A stretch of DNA of 64,000 bases from Nocardioidaceae bacterium (GCA_029266455.1 JAQSWV010000014.1:1-64000), one strand, 5' to 3'; positions 40,863-49,830 are shown, numbered from the stretch's first letter. Made by a program: numbers and translations. Notes: a model not told the origin generated them from the sequence alone.

Positions 40863-41816
40863 TCACCCGCCGTGCGGTTCCCAGACGTCCGCACGCGTCA
40901 TCCCTGCCGCCCGACCCTTGGCCACCACGACGAGCGCCATCTTGCGGCTGGCCTCGTCGATCATCTCGTCGCCGAGCATCACCGACCCTTTCCGGCCGCC
41001 GGCCTCAGAGGTGTGGTACTCGTACGCGTCGAGGATGTTCTCGGCGTGGTCGTAGTCTCCCTGGCTCGGCGAGTAGACCTCGTTGGCGGCGGCGACCTGG
41101 TCGGGGTGCAGGACCCACTTGCCGTCGAACCCGAGCGCCGCCGACCGGCCCGCCACCCGGCGGAAGGACTCGACGTCGCGAACCTGCAGGTACGGCCCGT
41201 CGATGGCCTGCCGACCGGACGAGCGAGCGGCCATCAGGATGCGCATCAGGATGTAGTGGTAGGCGTCGCCGACGTCATAGCCCGGTGGCTGCTCCCCCAC
41301 GACCAGCGACTTCATGTTGATGCTGGCCATGAAGTCGGCGGGACCGAAGATCAGCGACTCCAGGCGGGGGCTCGCGGTGGCGATGGCATCGATATTGGTC
41401 AGGCCGAGCGCGTCCTCGATCTGCGCCTCGATGCCCAGCCGGCCGACCTCGAGACCGCTCGCCTTCTCGACCTGGGACAGCAACAGGTCGAGCGCCACGA
41501 CGTGGTCTGCCGACTGGACCTTCGGCAGCATCACGCAGTCGAGGTCGGCGCCGGCTTTCCCCACCACCTCGGCGACGTCCTGGTAGGTCCACTGCGTCGT
41601 CCAGTCGTTGACCCTGACGACCCTGACAGTGTCGCCCCAGCCGCCCTCGGTCAGCGCGTCCACGACGTTGCGGCGGGCATCGGCCTTGGCCAGCGGGGCG
41701 ACTGCGTCCTCGAGGTCGAGGAAGACCTGGTCAGCGTCGAGGCCCCTGGCCTTCTCGAGGAACCGCGGGTTGGACCCGGGCACGGCCAGACAGGAGCGGC
41801 GGGAGCGCAGCGGCAT
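40863..41816 (-). CDS. HpcH/HpaI aldolase-citrate lyase family CoA-ester lyase
   Basis: A 317-residue protein from ATG 41816. Motifs: SCLAVPGSNPRFLEKA, VFLDLEDAVAP (acidic metal/CoA site), VMLPKVQSADHV, LGIEAQIEDALGLTNID (catalytic Glu), LIFGPADFMASI, DGKWVLHPDQV. This is the CitE/L-malyl-CoA/beta-methylmalyl-CoA lyase family, using Mg2+ to cleave or form 3-hydroxyacyl-CoA. The long region GPYLQVRDVESF resembles malyl-CoA-type enzymes. No citrate-lyase alpha or gamma subunit is nearby, so it is not classical citrate lyase. Confidence 0.88.
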   Translation of the reverse strand: MPLRSRRSCLAVPGSNPRFLEKARGLDADQVFLDLEDAVAPLAKADARRNVVDALTEGGWGDTVRVVRVNDWTTQWTYQDVAEVVGKAGADLDCVMLPKVQSADHVVALDLLLSQVEKASGLEVGRLGIEAQIEDALGLTNIDAIATASPRLESLIFGPADFMASINMKSLVVGEQPPGYDVGDAYHYILMRILMAARSSGRQAIDGPYLQVRDVESFRRVAGRSAALGFDGKWVLHPDQVAAANEVYSPSQGDYDHAENILDAYEYHTSEAGGRKGSVMLGDEMIDEASRKMALVVVAKGRAAGMTRADVWEPHGG

Positions 41817-41892
41817 GCGCGGCACCCTAGTGGGGCGGCCGCGCGACCCGTCCAGCATGCGCAGCGGAGCCGGCGTCCTCGGCGTGCCTCGG

Positions 41893-42780
41893 TCAGTCGA
41901 CGCCAGGCTCGACCGGCGGTGGGGTGCGGCGCGCCGACACCACCAGACCGAGGCCGACGACGATCAGCACCAGTCCGGCGTACACACCGGCAGGCGGGGC
42001 CTGGCCGAGGAAGACGGCGGCCAGCAGCGCGGCGCCGGGGACCTCGAGGAGCAGCACGAGCGAGACGACGGTCGGCCCCATCGTCACCAGCAGATGGTTG
42101 AACACCGAGTGTCCGAGCAGCTGCGCCGACAGCGCCACGGCTCCCAGCTTGACCCAGTCCTCGGTGGCGTATCCCGACAGCGCCTGGCCCCCGCCCACGC
42201 ACACGACCAGCAGCACCAGTGCACAGATGCCGTAGCAGAGGGTCGTGTACACCGTCGTCGACAGCGTGCGCCGCAGCTCGGCGCCCGTCCAGGTGTAGAC
42301 GGCGCCGAAGATGCCGCCGGCCAGCGCCAGCAGGTCGCCGACCAGCGCCTCGGTCGAGACGGTGACGTCGACACCGGAGACCACGAGCACACCCGCGAAC
42401 GCCGCGGCCAACCCGACCAGGACACCCCGCGAGACCCGCGCGCCGTACCACCGCCCGATCAGCACCACGAAGCCCGCCTGCAGGCAGACCAGGGCGGTCG
42501 CCGAGGCGACCGAGGTGAGCTGCAGAGCGGTGATCCAGCAGGCGAAGTGCCCAGCCAGCGTGAGCCCGGCCACCGCCAGGAGCCGGGCGTGGCGCCGGTC
42601 GAGCCGGGTCAGCTCACGTCGGCGGGAGCCGGCGGCCACCGGTACCAGCACCGCGGTGGCCAGAGCGTTGCGCCAGAACGCGATGGCGAGCGCGGGCGCC
42701 GCTATCGAGGCCATCAACGGTCCGGAGGCGGAGACTCCGAGCACCCCCACGACCGCCAGCGCCCATCGCACGGAGGCCAT
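41893..42780 (-). CDS. EamA/DMT-family transporter
   Basis: A 295-residue protein from ATG 42780 with about ten hydrophobic segments in two repeats of five, the EamA duplication. The signature ISPASATALVCLQ-type region here reads LTSVASATALVCLQAGFVVLIG, and the C-terminal repeat is PTVVSLVLLLEVPGAALLAAVFLGQ. It is predicted to export or import a small metabolite; the substrate is not readable. The frame is open to 42882 upstream, but the added 34 residues are basic and not membrane-like. Confidence 0.85.
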   Translation of the reverse strand: MASVRWALAVVGVLGVSASGPLMASIAAPALAIAFWRNALATAVLVPVAAGSRRRELTRLDRRHARLLAVAGLTLAGHFACWITALQLTSVASATALVCLQAGFVVLIGRWYGARVSRGVLVGLAAAFAGVLVVSGVDVTVSTEALVGDLLALAGGIFGAVYTWTGAELRRTLSTTVYTTLCYGICALVLLVVCVGGGQALSGYATEDWVKLGAVALSAQLLGHSVFNHLLVTMGPTVVSLVLLLEVPGAALLAAVFLGQAPPAGVYAGLVLIVVGLGLVVSARRTPPPVEPGVD

Positions 42781-42869
42781 TGTGGGCGCTGCCCGGTGCT
42801 GGGACGCCGGCCGCACCCCGCGGAGCGGCAACCGCGGCGACCGTCCGCGCCCGACTACCCTGAGCGACC

Positions 42870-44153
42870 GTGAGCGGCGCACCGACCCGGGTCTATGTCG
42901 CCCGGCTGGCCGGGCTGCCCGTCTACGACCCGCAGGGCGACCAGGTCGGCAAGGTGCGCGACGTGGTGGTGTCGATGCGCGGCACCAGCGCCCGTCGCCG
43001 CGTGCTCGGGCTGGTGCTGGAGGTCTTCGGCCGGCGCCGGATCTTCCTGCCGATCGGGCGGGTGACGTCGATCGACGCCGGGCAGGTCATCTCCACCGGG
43101 CTGGTGAACATGCGTCGTTTCGAGCAGCGCCCCGGCGAGACGCGCGTGCTCGGCGAGCTGCTCGACCGCACCGTACGCATCCCGGGCACGGATAAGACCG
43201 GCACGGTCTACGACATCGCGATGGAGCAGGACCGGAACCGTGACTGGTTCCTGGTCAAGGTCGCGGTGCGGCAGCGGTCGAGCCGGTTCGGGCGCAAGGG
43301 GCAGGACCACGTGGTCGACATCGCCGACGCAGCAGGGCTGATCGGCGAGGAGGAGGGCCAGGACGCCACCAACCTCTTGGCGAGCTTTGACACGCTGCGT
43401 GCCGCCGACCTGGCCGATGCACTGCACGACCTGTCGCCCAAGCGCCGCCACGAGATCGTCGACGCCCTCGACGACGACCGGTTGGCCGACGTGCTCGAGG
43501 AGCTGCCCGAGGAGGACCAGGTCGAGATTCTCAGCCGACTCGACACCGAGCGCGCCGCCGACGTGCTCGACGAGATGTCGCCCGACGACGCGGCGGACCT
43601 GATCGCGGAGCTGCCCACGGAGACCGCCGAGACCCTGCTCGCACTCATGGAGCCCGACGAGGCCGAGGACGTGCGGAGGCTCCTCAGCTACGAGGAGCGC
43701 ACCGCCGGTGGCCTGATGACGACGGAGCCGGTGATCCTCGCCCCCGATGCGACCGGCGCCGACGCGCTGGCCCAGCTGCGCCACCCGGAGCTCACGCCGT
43801 CCCTGGCCGCCATGGTCTACGTGTGCCGGCCGCCGCTGGAGACCCCGACCGGCAAGTTCCTCGGGATGGTGCACTTCCAGCGGCTGCTGCGTGAACCACC
43901 CTCGACCCTGGTGAGTGCCGTCGCCGACAACGACATCGAGCCGCTGCGGCCCGAGGCGTCGCTTCAGGAGGTGGCCCGGCTGCTCGCCGCGTACAACCTG
44001 GTCGCCAGTCCCGTGACCGACGACAACGGTCACCTCGTGGGCGTCGTGTCGATCGACGACGTGCTCGACCACATGCTGCCGGAGGGGTGGCGCGAGCACG
44101 ACGAGGTCGATGCCGCTCAGCGGCCCACCAGGGAGGCCGGCCGTGGCTCGTAG
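42870..44153 (+). CDS. PRC-barrel/MgtE_N/CBS protein (magnesium-sensor half of MgtE, no membrane domain)
   Basis: A 427-residue protein. An N-terminal PRC-barrel region (VYVARLAGLPVYDPQGDQVGKVRDVVV) precedes a superhelical MgtE N-domain of acidic repeats (DLADALHDLSPKRRHEIVDALDDDRLADVLEELPEEDQVEIL, about 165-265) and two CBS modules (GGLMTTEPVILAPDATG and the end, LVGVVSIDDVLDHMLP). The transmembrane pore of MgtE is missing. It therefore cannot transport by itself and may sense Mg2+ or nucleotides for a partner. The DUF1003 membrane gene starts inside its last codons, which makes that protein the obvious partner (inference). Confidence 0.88.
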   Translation: MSGAPTRVYVARLAGLPVYDPQGDQVGKVRDVVVSMRGTSARRRVLGLVLEVFGRRRIFLPIGRVTSIDAGQVISTGLVNMRRFEQRPGETRVLGELLDRTVRIPGTDKTGTVYDIAMEQDRNRDWFLVKVAVRQRSSRFGRKGQDHVVDIADAAGLIGEEEGQDATNLLASFDTLRAADLADALHDLSPKRRHEIVDALDDDRLADVLEELPEEDQVEILSRLDTERAADVLDEMSPDDAADLIAELPTETAETLLALMEPDEAEDVRRLLSYEERTAGGLMTTEPVILAPDATGADALAQLRHPELTPSLAAMVYVCRPPLETPTGKFLGMVHFQRLLREPPSTLVSAVADNDIEPLRPEASLQEVARLLAAYNLVASPVTDDNGHLVGVVSIDDVLDHMLPEGWREHDEVDAAQRPTREAGRGS

Positions 44154-44688
44154 GGACAGACGGTCGCGACTGGATGCCCCGGTCGACACCCGGAGGGCGC
44201 TGGTGCGGCGCCCGGAGTACGACGCCGAGCTGTTCGGCCGGGTCTCGGAACGGATCGCCCGCTTCATCGGGACGGCGAGCTTCATCGTCTGGATGACCGC
44301 GGTCATCATCGTGTGGGTGCTGTGGAACACCCCCTGGGGCCCCGAGCGTCCCCGGTTCGACACCTACCCGTTCATCTTCCTGACCCTGATGCTGTCGCTG
44401 CAGGCGTCGTACGCCGCGCCGCTCATCCTGCTGGCCCAGAACCGGCAGGAAGGCCGCGATCGGGTGAACCTCGAGCAGGATCGGGAGACCAACGCGCGCG
44501 CCCACGCCGACATGGAGTTCCTGGCCCGCGAGGTGGCGGGGCTGCGGATGGCGTTGGGTGAGGTCGCCACGCGCGACTTCCTGCGCTCAGAGCTCCGGGG
44601 CCTTCTGGGCGAGCTGGGCGGCCGCAGCGAGGGTGACGGTGATGCCGCCGGCGCCCCACAGAGCCGCGAGGGTTCCCGGCGGACGTAG
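44143..44688 (+). CDS. DUF1003 membrane protein
   Basis: A 181-residue protein from GTG 44143, overlapping the previous gene by 11 bp with GGGAGG 6 bases upstream. It matches DUF1003: RVSERIARFIGTASFIVWMTAVIIVWVLWN (first membrane span), FDTYPFIFLTLMLSLQASYAAPLILLAQNR (second span) and then a long helical cytosolic region (RDRVNLEQDRETNARAHADMEFLAREV). It is predicted as an inner-membrane protein of unknown function, coupled to the MgtE_N/CBS protein. Confidence 0.9.
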   Translation: MARRDRRSRLDAPVDTRRALVRRPEYDAELFGRVSERIARFIGTASFIVWMTAVIIVWVLWNTPWGPERPRFDTYPFIFLTLMLSLQASYAAPLILLAQNRQEGRDRVNLEQDRETNARAHADMEFLAREVAGLRMALGEVATRDFLRSELRGLLGELGGRSEGDGDAAGAPQSREGSRRT

Positions 44689-44698
44689 CATCGACACC

Positions 44699-45880
44699 AT
44701 GTCACCCGCGGAGCCCACCGCCCAGCACGACAGCTCGACACCGTCTCTGGACCAGGTGCGCGCCGCCCTGGCCACCGTCAACGATCCGGAGATCAAGCGC
44801 CCGGTGACCGAACTGGGCATGGTCGACGACGTCACCATCGCGGCCGGCGGCGTCGTGAGCGTGCAGATCCTGCTGACGGTCGCCTCCTGTCCGCTGAAGG
44901 ACACGCTCACCCGCGACGTGACGGCAGCAGTCAGCGGCGTTCCCGGGGTCGCGCGGGTCGAGGTATCGCTCGGTGTGATGTCGGACCAGCAGCGGCAGGG
45001 CCTTCGGGAGCAGTTGAAGGGCCCGGGCAGCACCCGGGACATTCCCTTCGCCTCGCCGGGCTCGCTGACCCGCGTGCTGGCGGTGGCCTCCGGCAAGGGC
45101 GGTGTCGGCAAGTCGTCGGTCACGGTCAACCTCGCGGTGACAATGGCTGCCCGCGGTCTGTCAGTGGGCGTCGTCGATGCCGACGTCTACGGCCACTCGG
45201 TGCCGGACATGCTCGGCATCGGCGACCGTCGGCCCACCCAGGTCGAGGACATGATCATGCCGGTGGACGCCCACGGGGTGCGCGTCATGAGCATCGGCAT
45301 GCTCAAGCCGCGGCGCGACCAGGTGGTCGCGTGGCGCGGTCCCATGCTCGACCGGGCGCTGGTGCAGATGCTGGCCGACGTCTTCTGGGGCGACCTCGAC
45401 GTGCTGCTGCTCGACCTGCCTCCTGGCACCGGAGACGTGGCCATCTCCTTGGGCCAGCATCTGGCCAACGCGGAGGTGGTGGTCGTCACCACGCCCCAGC
45501 AGGCCGCGGCCGAGGTGGCCGAGCGCGCCGGGACCATGGCCTCGATGATGCACCAGCGGGTCGCGGGCGTCGTCGAGAACATGTCGTTCCTGCCGTGCCC
45601 GCACTGCGGGCCGGGGCACCGGCTCGAGGTCTTCGGCTCGGGAGGCGGAGCTCGGGTCGCCGCCACCCTGAGCCAGCGCTTCGGCTACGACGTACCAGTT
45701 CTGGGTGAGGTGCCCCTGGACCCACGGTTGCGCGCCGGTGGCGACAGCGGTGTCCCTCTCGTGCTCACCGAACCCGATGCTCCGGCTGCCCGGGCGCTGG
45801 CGGACGTGGCGGGCGGGCTCACCCGTGGCGGGCGGGGCCTGGCCGGCCTGCAGCTCGGGCTCACTCCGGTCGGCCGCTGA
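44699..45880 (+). CDS. Mrp/NBP35-family iron-sulfur carrier ATPase
   Basis: A 393-residue protein from ATG 44699. It has an N-terminal MIP18/DUF59 domain (about 15-100, NDPEIKRPVTELGMVDDV and TVASCPLKDTLTRDV) and a deviant Walker A P-loop (VASGKGGVGKSSVTVNLA). Also present are VDADVYGHSVPDMLG, LLLDLPPGTGDVAISLGQ, and a CPHC motif (SFLPCPHCGPGH) that binds Fe-S. Mrp/ApbC proteins assemble and transfer Fe-S clusters in the cytosol. It is 10 bp downstream of the DUF1003 gene and just upstream of tatB. Confidence 0.94.
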   Translation: MSPAEPTAQHDSSTPSLDQVRAALATVNDPEIKRPVTELGMVDDVTIAAGGVVSVQILLTVASCPLKDTLTRDVTAAVSGVPGVARVEVSLGVMSDQQRQGLREQLKGPGSTRDIPFASPGSLTRVLAVASGKGGVGKSSVTVNLAVTMAARGLSVGVVDADVYGHSVPDMLGIGDRRPTQVEDMIMPVDAHGVRVMSIGMLKPRRDQVVAWRGPMLDRALVQMLADVFWGDLDVLLLDLPPGTGDVAISLGQHLANAEVVVVTTPQQAAAEVAERAGTMASMMHQRVAGVVENMSFLPCPHCGPGHRLEVFGSGGGARVAATLSQRFGYDVPVLGEVPLDPRLRAGGDSGVPLVLTEPDAPAARALADVAGGLTRGGRGLAGLQLGLTPVGR

Positions 45881-45926
45881 GTCCCGCGATGCTGGGGATG
45901 GGGGTCCCGCGATGATGGGGATGGGC
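45881..45926. repeat. 23-bp tandem duplication over the tatB start
   Basis: Copies at 45881-45903 and 45904-45926 match at 21 of 23 bases (GTCCCGCGATG and GGGGATGGG are common to both). The second copy contains the TatB start codons. The first copy yields an 8-codon ORF from ATG 45889 whose TGA (45913-45915) overlaps the tatB ATG at 45912. Confidence 0.85.
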
Positions 45927-46235
45927 TGGCCGGAGCTCTTGGTGGTCGGCATCGTGGCCGTGTTCGTGTTCGGGCCCGACCGGTTGCCGGAGCTGGCGAG
46001 ACAGGCGGGGAGCTTCCTTCGCACTGTGCGGCGGATGGTGGACAGCGCCAAGAACGACCTGGCCCAGGAGCTCGGACCGGAGTTCAAGGACCTGAACCTG
46101 CGCGATCTCGATCCGCGCGAGCTGGTCCGGCGCAACGTGCTCGAGGCGATGGACGAGGAGCAGCCGGTGGTGCCGAACGGCAAGCGACCCCTCAGGTACG
46201 GCGAGCGGCCTCCGTTCGACGCCGAGGCGACCTGA
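45912..46235 (+). CDS. tatB: Sec-independent (Tat) protein translocase subunit TatB
   Basis: A 107-residue protein. The N-terminal membrane helix is followed by the TatA/B-type amphipathic helix (GWPELLVVGIVAVFVFGPDRLPELARQAGSFLRTVRRMVDSAK). The PDRLPEL motif and Glu in the first helix fit TatB rather than TatA. A charged tail ends with PFDAEAT. It is part of the folded-protein export complex with TatA and TatC, which are not in this window. The synteny sigE, anti-sigma, htrA, tatB and mrp is that of mycobacteria. The start is ATG 45912 or 45915. Confidence 0.9.
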   Translation: MMGMGWPELLVVGIVAVFVFGPDRLPELARQAGSFLRTVRRMVDSAKNDLAQELGPEFKDLNLRDLDPRELVRRNVLEAMDEEQPVVPNGKRPLRYGERPPFDAEAT

Positions 46236-46360
46236 CCGCGTCATGCGCAGACGGGGCCGGCCGCCCGGGCGCCCTTGGAGGGACTGACCGAGCGGCCGGT
46301 CTGGACCCTCACCATCGGGATGAGGCTTGTGGTCGCCGACGTACCGGGTAGCCGGCGGGC

Positions 46361-47344
46361 TCAGGGAAGGCGGGCGGACTCGGCCGAGGCGACGGCTGCC
46401 CGGTAGGCCTTGGTCTTGCCGGAGCTCTCGTTGAGGGGCCAGTAGACGCCGTCGCGGGAGTTGCGTGAGCTGTTGAAGTACGACACCGCACAGATCGTGT
46501 CGGTGTTGTTCTGGCACCAGCGCCACTGCTCGCTCCACCAGCTGGTGGCTCCGGGTTTGCCGTAGTACTCGGTCGCCCCGGTCTCTCCCAGGCCGATCAT
46601 CTTGTCAGGGAAGCCGCGCGTGATGAGGAAGTCCTTGATGAACCCGACGCGTTGGGCGTAGCCGGCCATGGAGGCGTTCTGATAGAGGTCGATGCCGAGG
46701 AATGCGCAGTTGCCGAGGACATCGTTGGTGAGGAACTTGCCGGCGTTGGCGTCGCGGTTCTGGGGGTTGAAGGCCCAGTCACCGATGATGGGGACGAACC
46801 GGATCTTGGACGCGCCGATCTCGTCCCTGATCACGGCGCGGATGTGCAGGTACGCCGCGGCCCACTCCGCACCGGTGCCCGTGGTGTCGTTGGTCGGCTC
46901 GTGATGGAACGTGAGCAGGGTCGGCTTCTGGTAGGCGGCGTAGCGGCGGGCCCGGGCGCGCAGGGCGCTGTCGTGGCTGCCTGAGGCGAGGGCGGCCCAG
47001 CCACCGGGCTGTGACGTCGGCGGTTTGAACGATAGCCACGGAAGCCGGTCGGCCGCGTGGTCGGCGGCGACGGTGGCGTCCTCGCGGCGGCCGTCGTCCC
47101 AGCCGTAGAAGGAACGCTGCAGGCCGACGTCGCCGGTGGCGGAGGTGGCGGCCGCGATGCCGGTGACGCTGGACATGCCGAGGAAGATCTTCCCTGGCTG
47201 ATGCCCTCCCCACTGCCGGCCACCCGCGCGGCGCGGGGCGGCGGCCGCTGGTGCTGCCAGGGCGGGAACTGCGGCCAGGGCGGCAGGCACGGCGACGGCG
47301 CTTCCGAACAGGCGGAGCGCGGTGCGGCGGGAGAGGGTGTCCAT
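46361..47344 (-). CDS. Tat-exported glycosidase-like protein (clan A/GH26-like fold)
   Basis: A 327-residue protein with a perfect twin-arginine signal (LSRRTALRLFGSAVAVPAALAAVPALAAPAAAA). The mature part has the features of a TIM-barrel glycosidase: FHHEPTND (candidate acid/base Glu) around residue 160, FLGIDLYQNAS, and GLGETGATEYYGKPGATSW (candidate nucleophile Glu) around 260. This resembles mannanase/GH26-type exported enzymes found in actinobacteria; the substrate is unproven. It is inserted between tatB and htrA, which are neighbours in mycobacteria. ATG 47344 fits the signal peptide, and the GH-like domain has no frameshift. Confidence 0.75.
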   Translation of the reverse strand: MDTLSRRTALRLFGSAVAVPAALAAVPALAAPAAAAPRRAGGRQWGGHQPGKIFLGMSSVTGIAAATSATGDVGLQRSFYGWDDGRREDATVAADHAADRLPWLSFKPPTSQPGGWAALASGSHDSALRARARRYAAYQKPTLLTFHHEPTNDTTGTGAEWAAAYLHIRAVIRDEIGASKIRFVPIIGDWAFNPQNRDANAGKFLTNDVLGNCAFLGIDLYQNASMAGYAQRVGFIKDFLITRGFPDKMIGLGETGATEYYGKPGATSWWSEQWRWCQNNTDTICAVSYFNSSRNSRDGVYWPLNESSGKTKAYRAAVASAESARLP

Positions 47345-47670
47345 ATCCGTGACGTTATGACCACGTAGAGTGAGATCCAAACGTCGCGCGGGGACGCGAT
47401 CACCCCACGGCAGGCTGTCGCGCCCGGGCTATACCCGTGTATTACCGGACGTACCGCCTCCGTCTCGGCGCTTCCCACCCCTCGGCGGTGATCACGGACC
47501 GTGACCGCATGACGAGGACGGGACACCGGTCGACAGCGGGACGACTCCGGCCGACCCGACAAAACCCACCGATCGGCGCGCGGATGCCCCGTTCGGCCGA
47601 TGCCGGCATCGCCGCCGATGGAGCCCTGTCCCGAAGGGGCACGTCCGTCCGGGTCGCGGGAAGGAGGTGC
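47345..47670. other. 326-bp intergenic region, no gene seen
   Basis: Upstream of the Tat-exported hydrolase and downstream of htrA, both on the minus strand. It must hold the hydrolase promoter. A weak candidate is TTTGGA, 16 bases, then CATAAC about 15 bases before ATG 47344. I found no repeat, tRNA or convincing ORF. A GGAGGTGCCTACCCCTCC dyad sits over the htrA stop codon. Confidence 0.4.
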
Positions 47671-49077
47671 CTACCCCTCCTGCTCGCCGAGCGTGACCTG
47701 GGCGGTCAGCCGGTCGCCGTCTCGCACGTACTCGATCGCGACGGTCTCGCCGGGAACCCGGCTTCGGATGGTGACGATCAGCTCGATGCCGTCGGCCACC
47801 GGGTCGCCGTCGACGCTGCGGAGGATGTCACCTTGCTGCAGTCCGGCCTCCTCGGCCGGGCTCCCGGGGGTGACGGAGCTGATCTCCGCGGGCTGACCCT
47901 CGGTGCTGGTCACCTTGGCCCCGATCACCGGATAGACCGCCTCGCCCGTCTGGATGATCTGCTCGGCGGTCAGCCGTACCTGGTCGATCGGAATCGCGAA
48001 GCCGACGCCGATGTTGCCTGCCGCTCCGCCGAGGCCTGCCCCGACGGTGGCGATGGCCGAGTTGACGCCCACCACCCTGCCCTGGAGGTCGACCAGTGGA
48101 CCGCCCGAGTTGCCCGGGTTGATCGCAGCGTCGGTCTGGATGGCGTTGATGAACGAGGCATCCCCGCTGCCGCCCGCCGTCACCGGCCGGTCCACGGCGC
48201 TGACGATCCCCGAGGTCACCGTGCTGGTGAGGCCGAGCGGTGATCCGAAGGCCACCACCGGCTGACCGACCTGGAGAGCTCGGGATGCCCCCAGCCGGGC
48301 AGGGGTCAGGTCGCGGGGCCTGATCGTCAGCACCGCCAGGTCGTAGGCCGCCGAGCGTCCGAGGAGCTCCGCCGGTCGTCGCGTGCCGTCGGCGAGCACC
48401 ACGGCGATGGAGCCGTCGTCAGCGGCCGCCTCGATCACGTGGTTGTTGGTGATCACGCGGCCACGGCCGTCGAGGACGAAGCCCGACCCGGTGGAGCCCT
48501 GGCCGCCGTTGCGCACCTGGATCTGCACCACGCTGGGCAACAGGGTGTTGGCCACCTTGGCCACGTTGACGTTGCCGCTCGGTAGCGGGGCAGCATCCTC
48601 GCGGATCGGGTCCACCCGGGAGATGTCGGAGGTCTGACTGCCGTCGCTGTCGAGAGCCACCACGCTCAGAGCGGCCAGCGTGCCGGCTACCAGCCCGACG
48701 ACCGTCGCCACGGCGCAGATCGCGAGCCACGGCACGGGTCGCCGGGGGCCGCCGCCGGAGACTTCCTGGCCGGTGCCGTACTGCCCCGTGCCGTACTGGC
48801 CGGCCCCGTACTGGCCGGACCCGTACTGGCCGGAGTCGTACTGGCCGGACCCGTACTGGCCGGACCACTCCGGACTGCCGTAACCGGGGTACGGCGGAGT
48901 CGCACGCGGGTGGAACAGCGACGCGGTGGCCTCCGGTTCTGCGGCCACCGGCGCCGACGACGGGGGTGCCGGGGCCGGCGCAGGAACGGCCTCAATCGAC
49001 CGCTGTTGCTCGGCATCGGTGGCCGCCCGGCGCGACTCGTCGCCGGAAGGCACGCCCGGGCGCTCGTCGTCGGTCAC
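47671..49077 (-). CDS. htrA: HtrA-family PDZ serine protease (membrane-anchored)
   Basis: A 468-residue protein from GTG 49077 (GGGGAG 8 bases upstream). Order of parts: a cytosolic, disordered N-terminus with a Gly-Gln-Tyr pentad repeat (GQYGSGQYDSGQYGSGQ); one membrane helix (WLAICAVATVVGLVAGTLAALSVVAL); a trypsin-like domain with the catalytic triad His in VITNNHVIEAA, Asp in AYDLAVLTI and Ser in AAINPGNSGGPLVD; and a C-terminal PDZ domain (GLQQGDILRSVDG). It is the surface protease of the SigE envelope-stress locus, cleaving misfolded proteins and possibly the anti-sigma factor. It lies directly downstream of sigE and its anti-sigma factor. Confidence 0.94.
   Translation of the reverse strand: MTDDERPGVPSGDESRRAATDAEQQRSIEAVPAPAPAPPSSAPVAAEPEATASLFHPRATPPYPGYGSPEWSGQYGSGQYDSGQYGSGQYGAGQYGTGQYGTGQEVSGGGPRRPVPWLAICAVATVVGLVAGTLAALSVVALDSDGSQTSDISRVDPIREDAAPLPSGNVNVAKVANTLLPSVVQIQVRNGGQGSTGSGFVLDGRGRVITNNHVIEAAADDGSIAVVLADGTRRPAELLGRSAAYDLAVLTIRPRDLTPARLGASRALQVGQPVVAFGSPLGLTSTVTSGIVSAVDRPVTAGGSGDASFINAIQTDAAINPGNSGGPLVDLQGRVVGVNSAIATVGAGLGGAAGNIGVGFAIPIDQVRLTAEQIIQTGEAVYPVIGAKVTSTEGQPAEISSVTPGSPAEEAGLQQGDILRSVDGDPVADGIELIVTIRSRVPGETVAIEYVRDGDRLTAQVTLGEQEG
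48773..48862 (-). repeat. 15-bp tandem repeat inside htrA (6 copies)
   Basis: Units of GCCCCGTACTGGCCG-like sequence start at 48773, 48788, 48803, 48818, 48833 and 48848. On the coding strand each codes one GQY-G/D/A/T-S/T/A pentad of the cytosolic N-terminal segment. Because the period is a multiple of three, copy-number change would lengthen or shorten the protein without frameshift. Confidence 0.9.
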
Positions 49078-49134
49078 TCTGGAGGCTCCCCGCAATCGTC
49101 AACAGTGCCCCTCCAGCATGACGCACGTGCCAAG

Positions 49135-49830
49135 TCACCGCCCGGCGATCACTCGCACCGACGCCGGGTCGAACCCGAGGGACTGTCCGGGCGGGACGGC
49201 AGGCGCCGTGGAGATGGCGGACTCCCCCACGCCGAGGCCGTGGGACAGCGGGATCATCGAGACCAGAGCCGTCGGGAGCGGCCCAGCCGGGACCAGGGCG
49301 GAGGCGAGCCCCACCGGGGAGAATCCGGCGGCAACCACAGGCGCCGCAGGGGCGGCATCCGCCACTGCAGAAGCGACGTCCACGCTGGCCGACGGCTGGG
49401 CGGTGTCAGCCGCTGCTGCCGATGCCACGTCGCTCGCCGCTACGCCGTTCGACGGGAGACCGGCCGGCGACGACCACACGGCCGCGACGAGCCACACCGC
49501 GGCACCCGCCCCGATCGCGGCGCCCCGCAGCCTCCCGCTCGCGGCGTCGTGGTGACCGTCCCCGCACCTGGCCTGGTGCGCACGACGCACGGCACGGTCG
49601 CGTTCGGCCTGCGGCACGGTCATCAGCACGCTCAGCAGGTCGGGGGCCGGCCGCACCGCACCTGCCTCGGCCCGCAGCGAGACGGTTCGCCACTTGACCT
49701 GACGCTCAGCCCTCGCCGCCCGGGCGCACCGTACGCAGCGGGCGACATGGCTCTCGACCTCGGCCGCCGGAGGCCCCACCACCTCGCCGTCGACCCATGC
49801 CGCGAGCGCGGCTCCGTCGGGGCACCTCAC
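49135..49830 (-). CDS. Zinc-finger anti-sigma factor (RseA-like)
   Basis: A 231-residue protein from GTG 49830, with the stop of sigE overlapping its start (GTGA). The zinc-binding anti-sigma motif is [18 protein letters not shown] (HxxxCxxC, residues 27-34). A membrane helix is probable around residues 105-120 ([18 protein letters not shown]). The remainder is a low-complexity Ala/Pro-rich region. It should hold SigE inactive at the membrane until released. Its order sigE, anti-sigma, htrA is the known mycobacterial one. Confidence 0.88.
   Translation of the reverse strand: MRCPDGAALAAWVDGEVVGPPAAEVESHVARCVRCARAARAERQVKWRTVSLRAEAGAVRPAPDLLSVLMTVPQAERDRAVRRAHQARCGDGHHDAASGRLRGAAIGAGAAVWLVAAVWSSPAGLPSNGVAASDVASAAAADTAQPSASVDVASAVADAAPAAPVVAAGFSPVGLASALVPAGPLPTALVSMIPLSHGLGVGESAISTAPAVPPGQSLGFDPASVRVIAGR

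Noticed and set aside
46257-46299. CCGGCCGC/GCGGCCGG hairpin after tatB as a terminator
   Set aside because: The stem is only 8 bp with a 27-base loop and no U-tract, so I could not support it.
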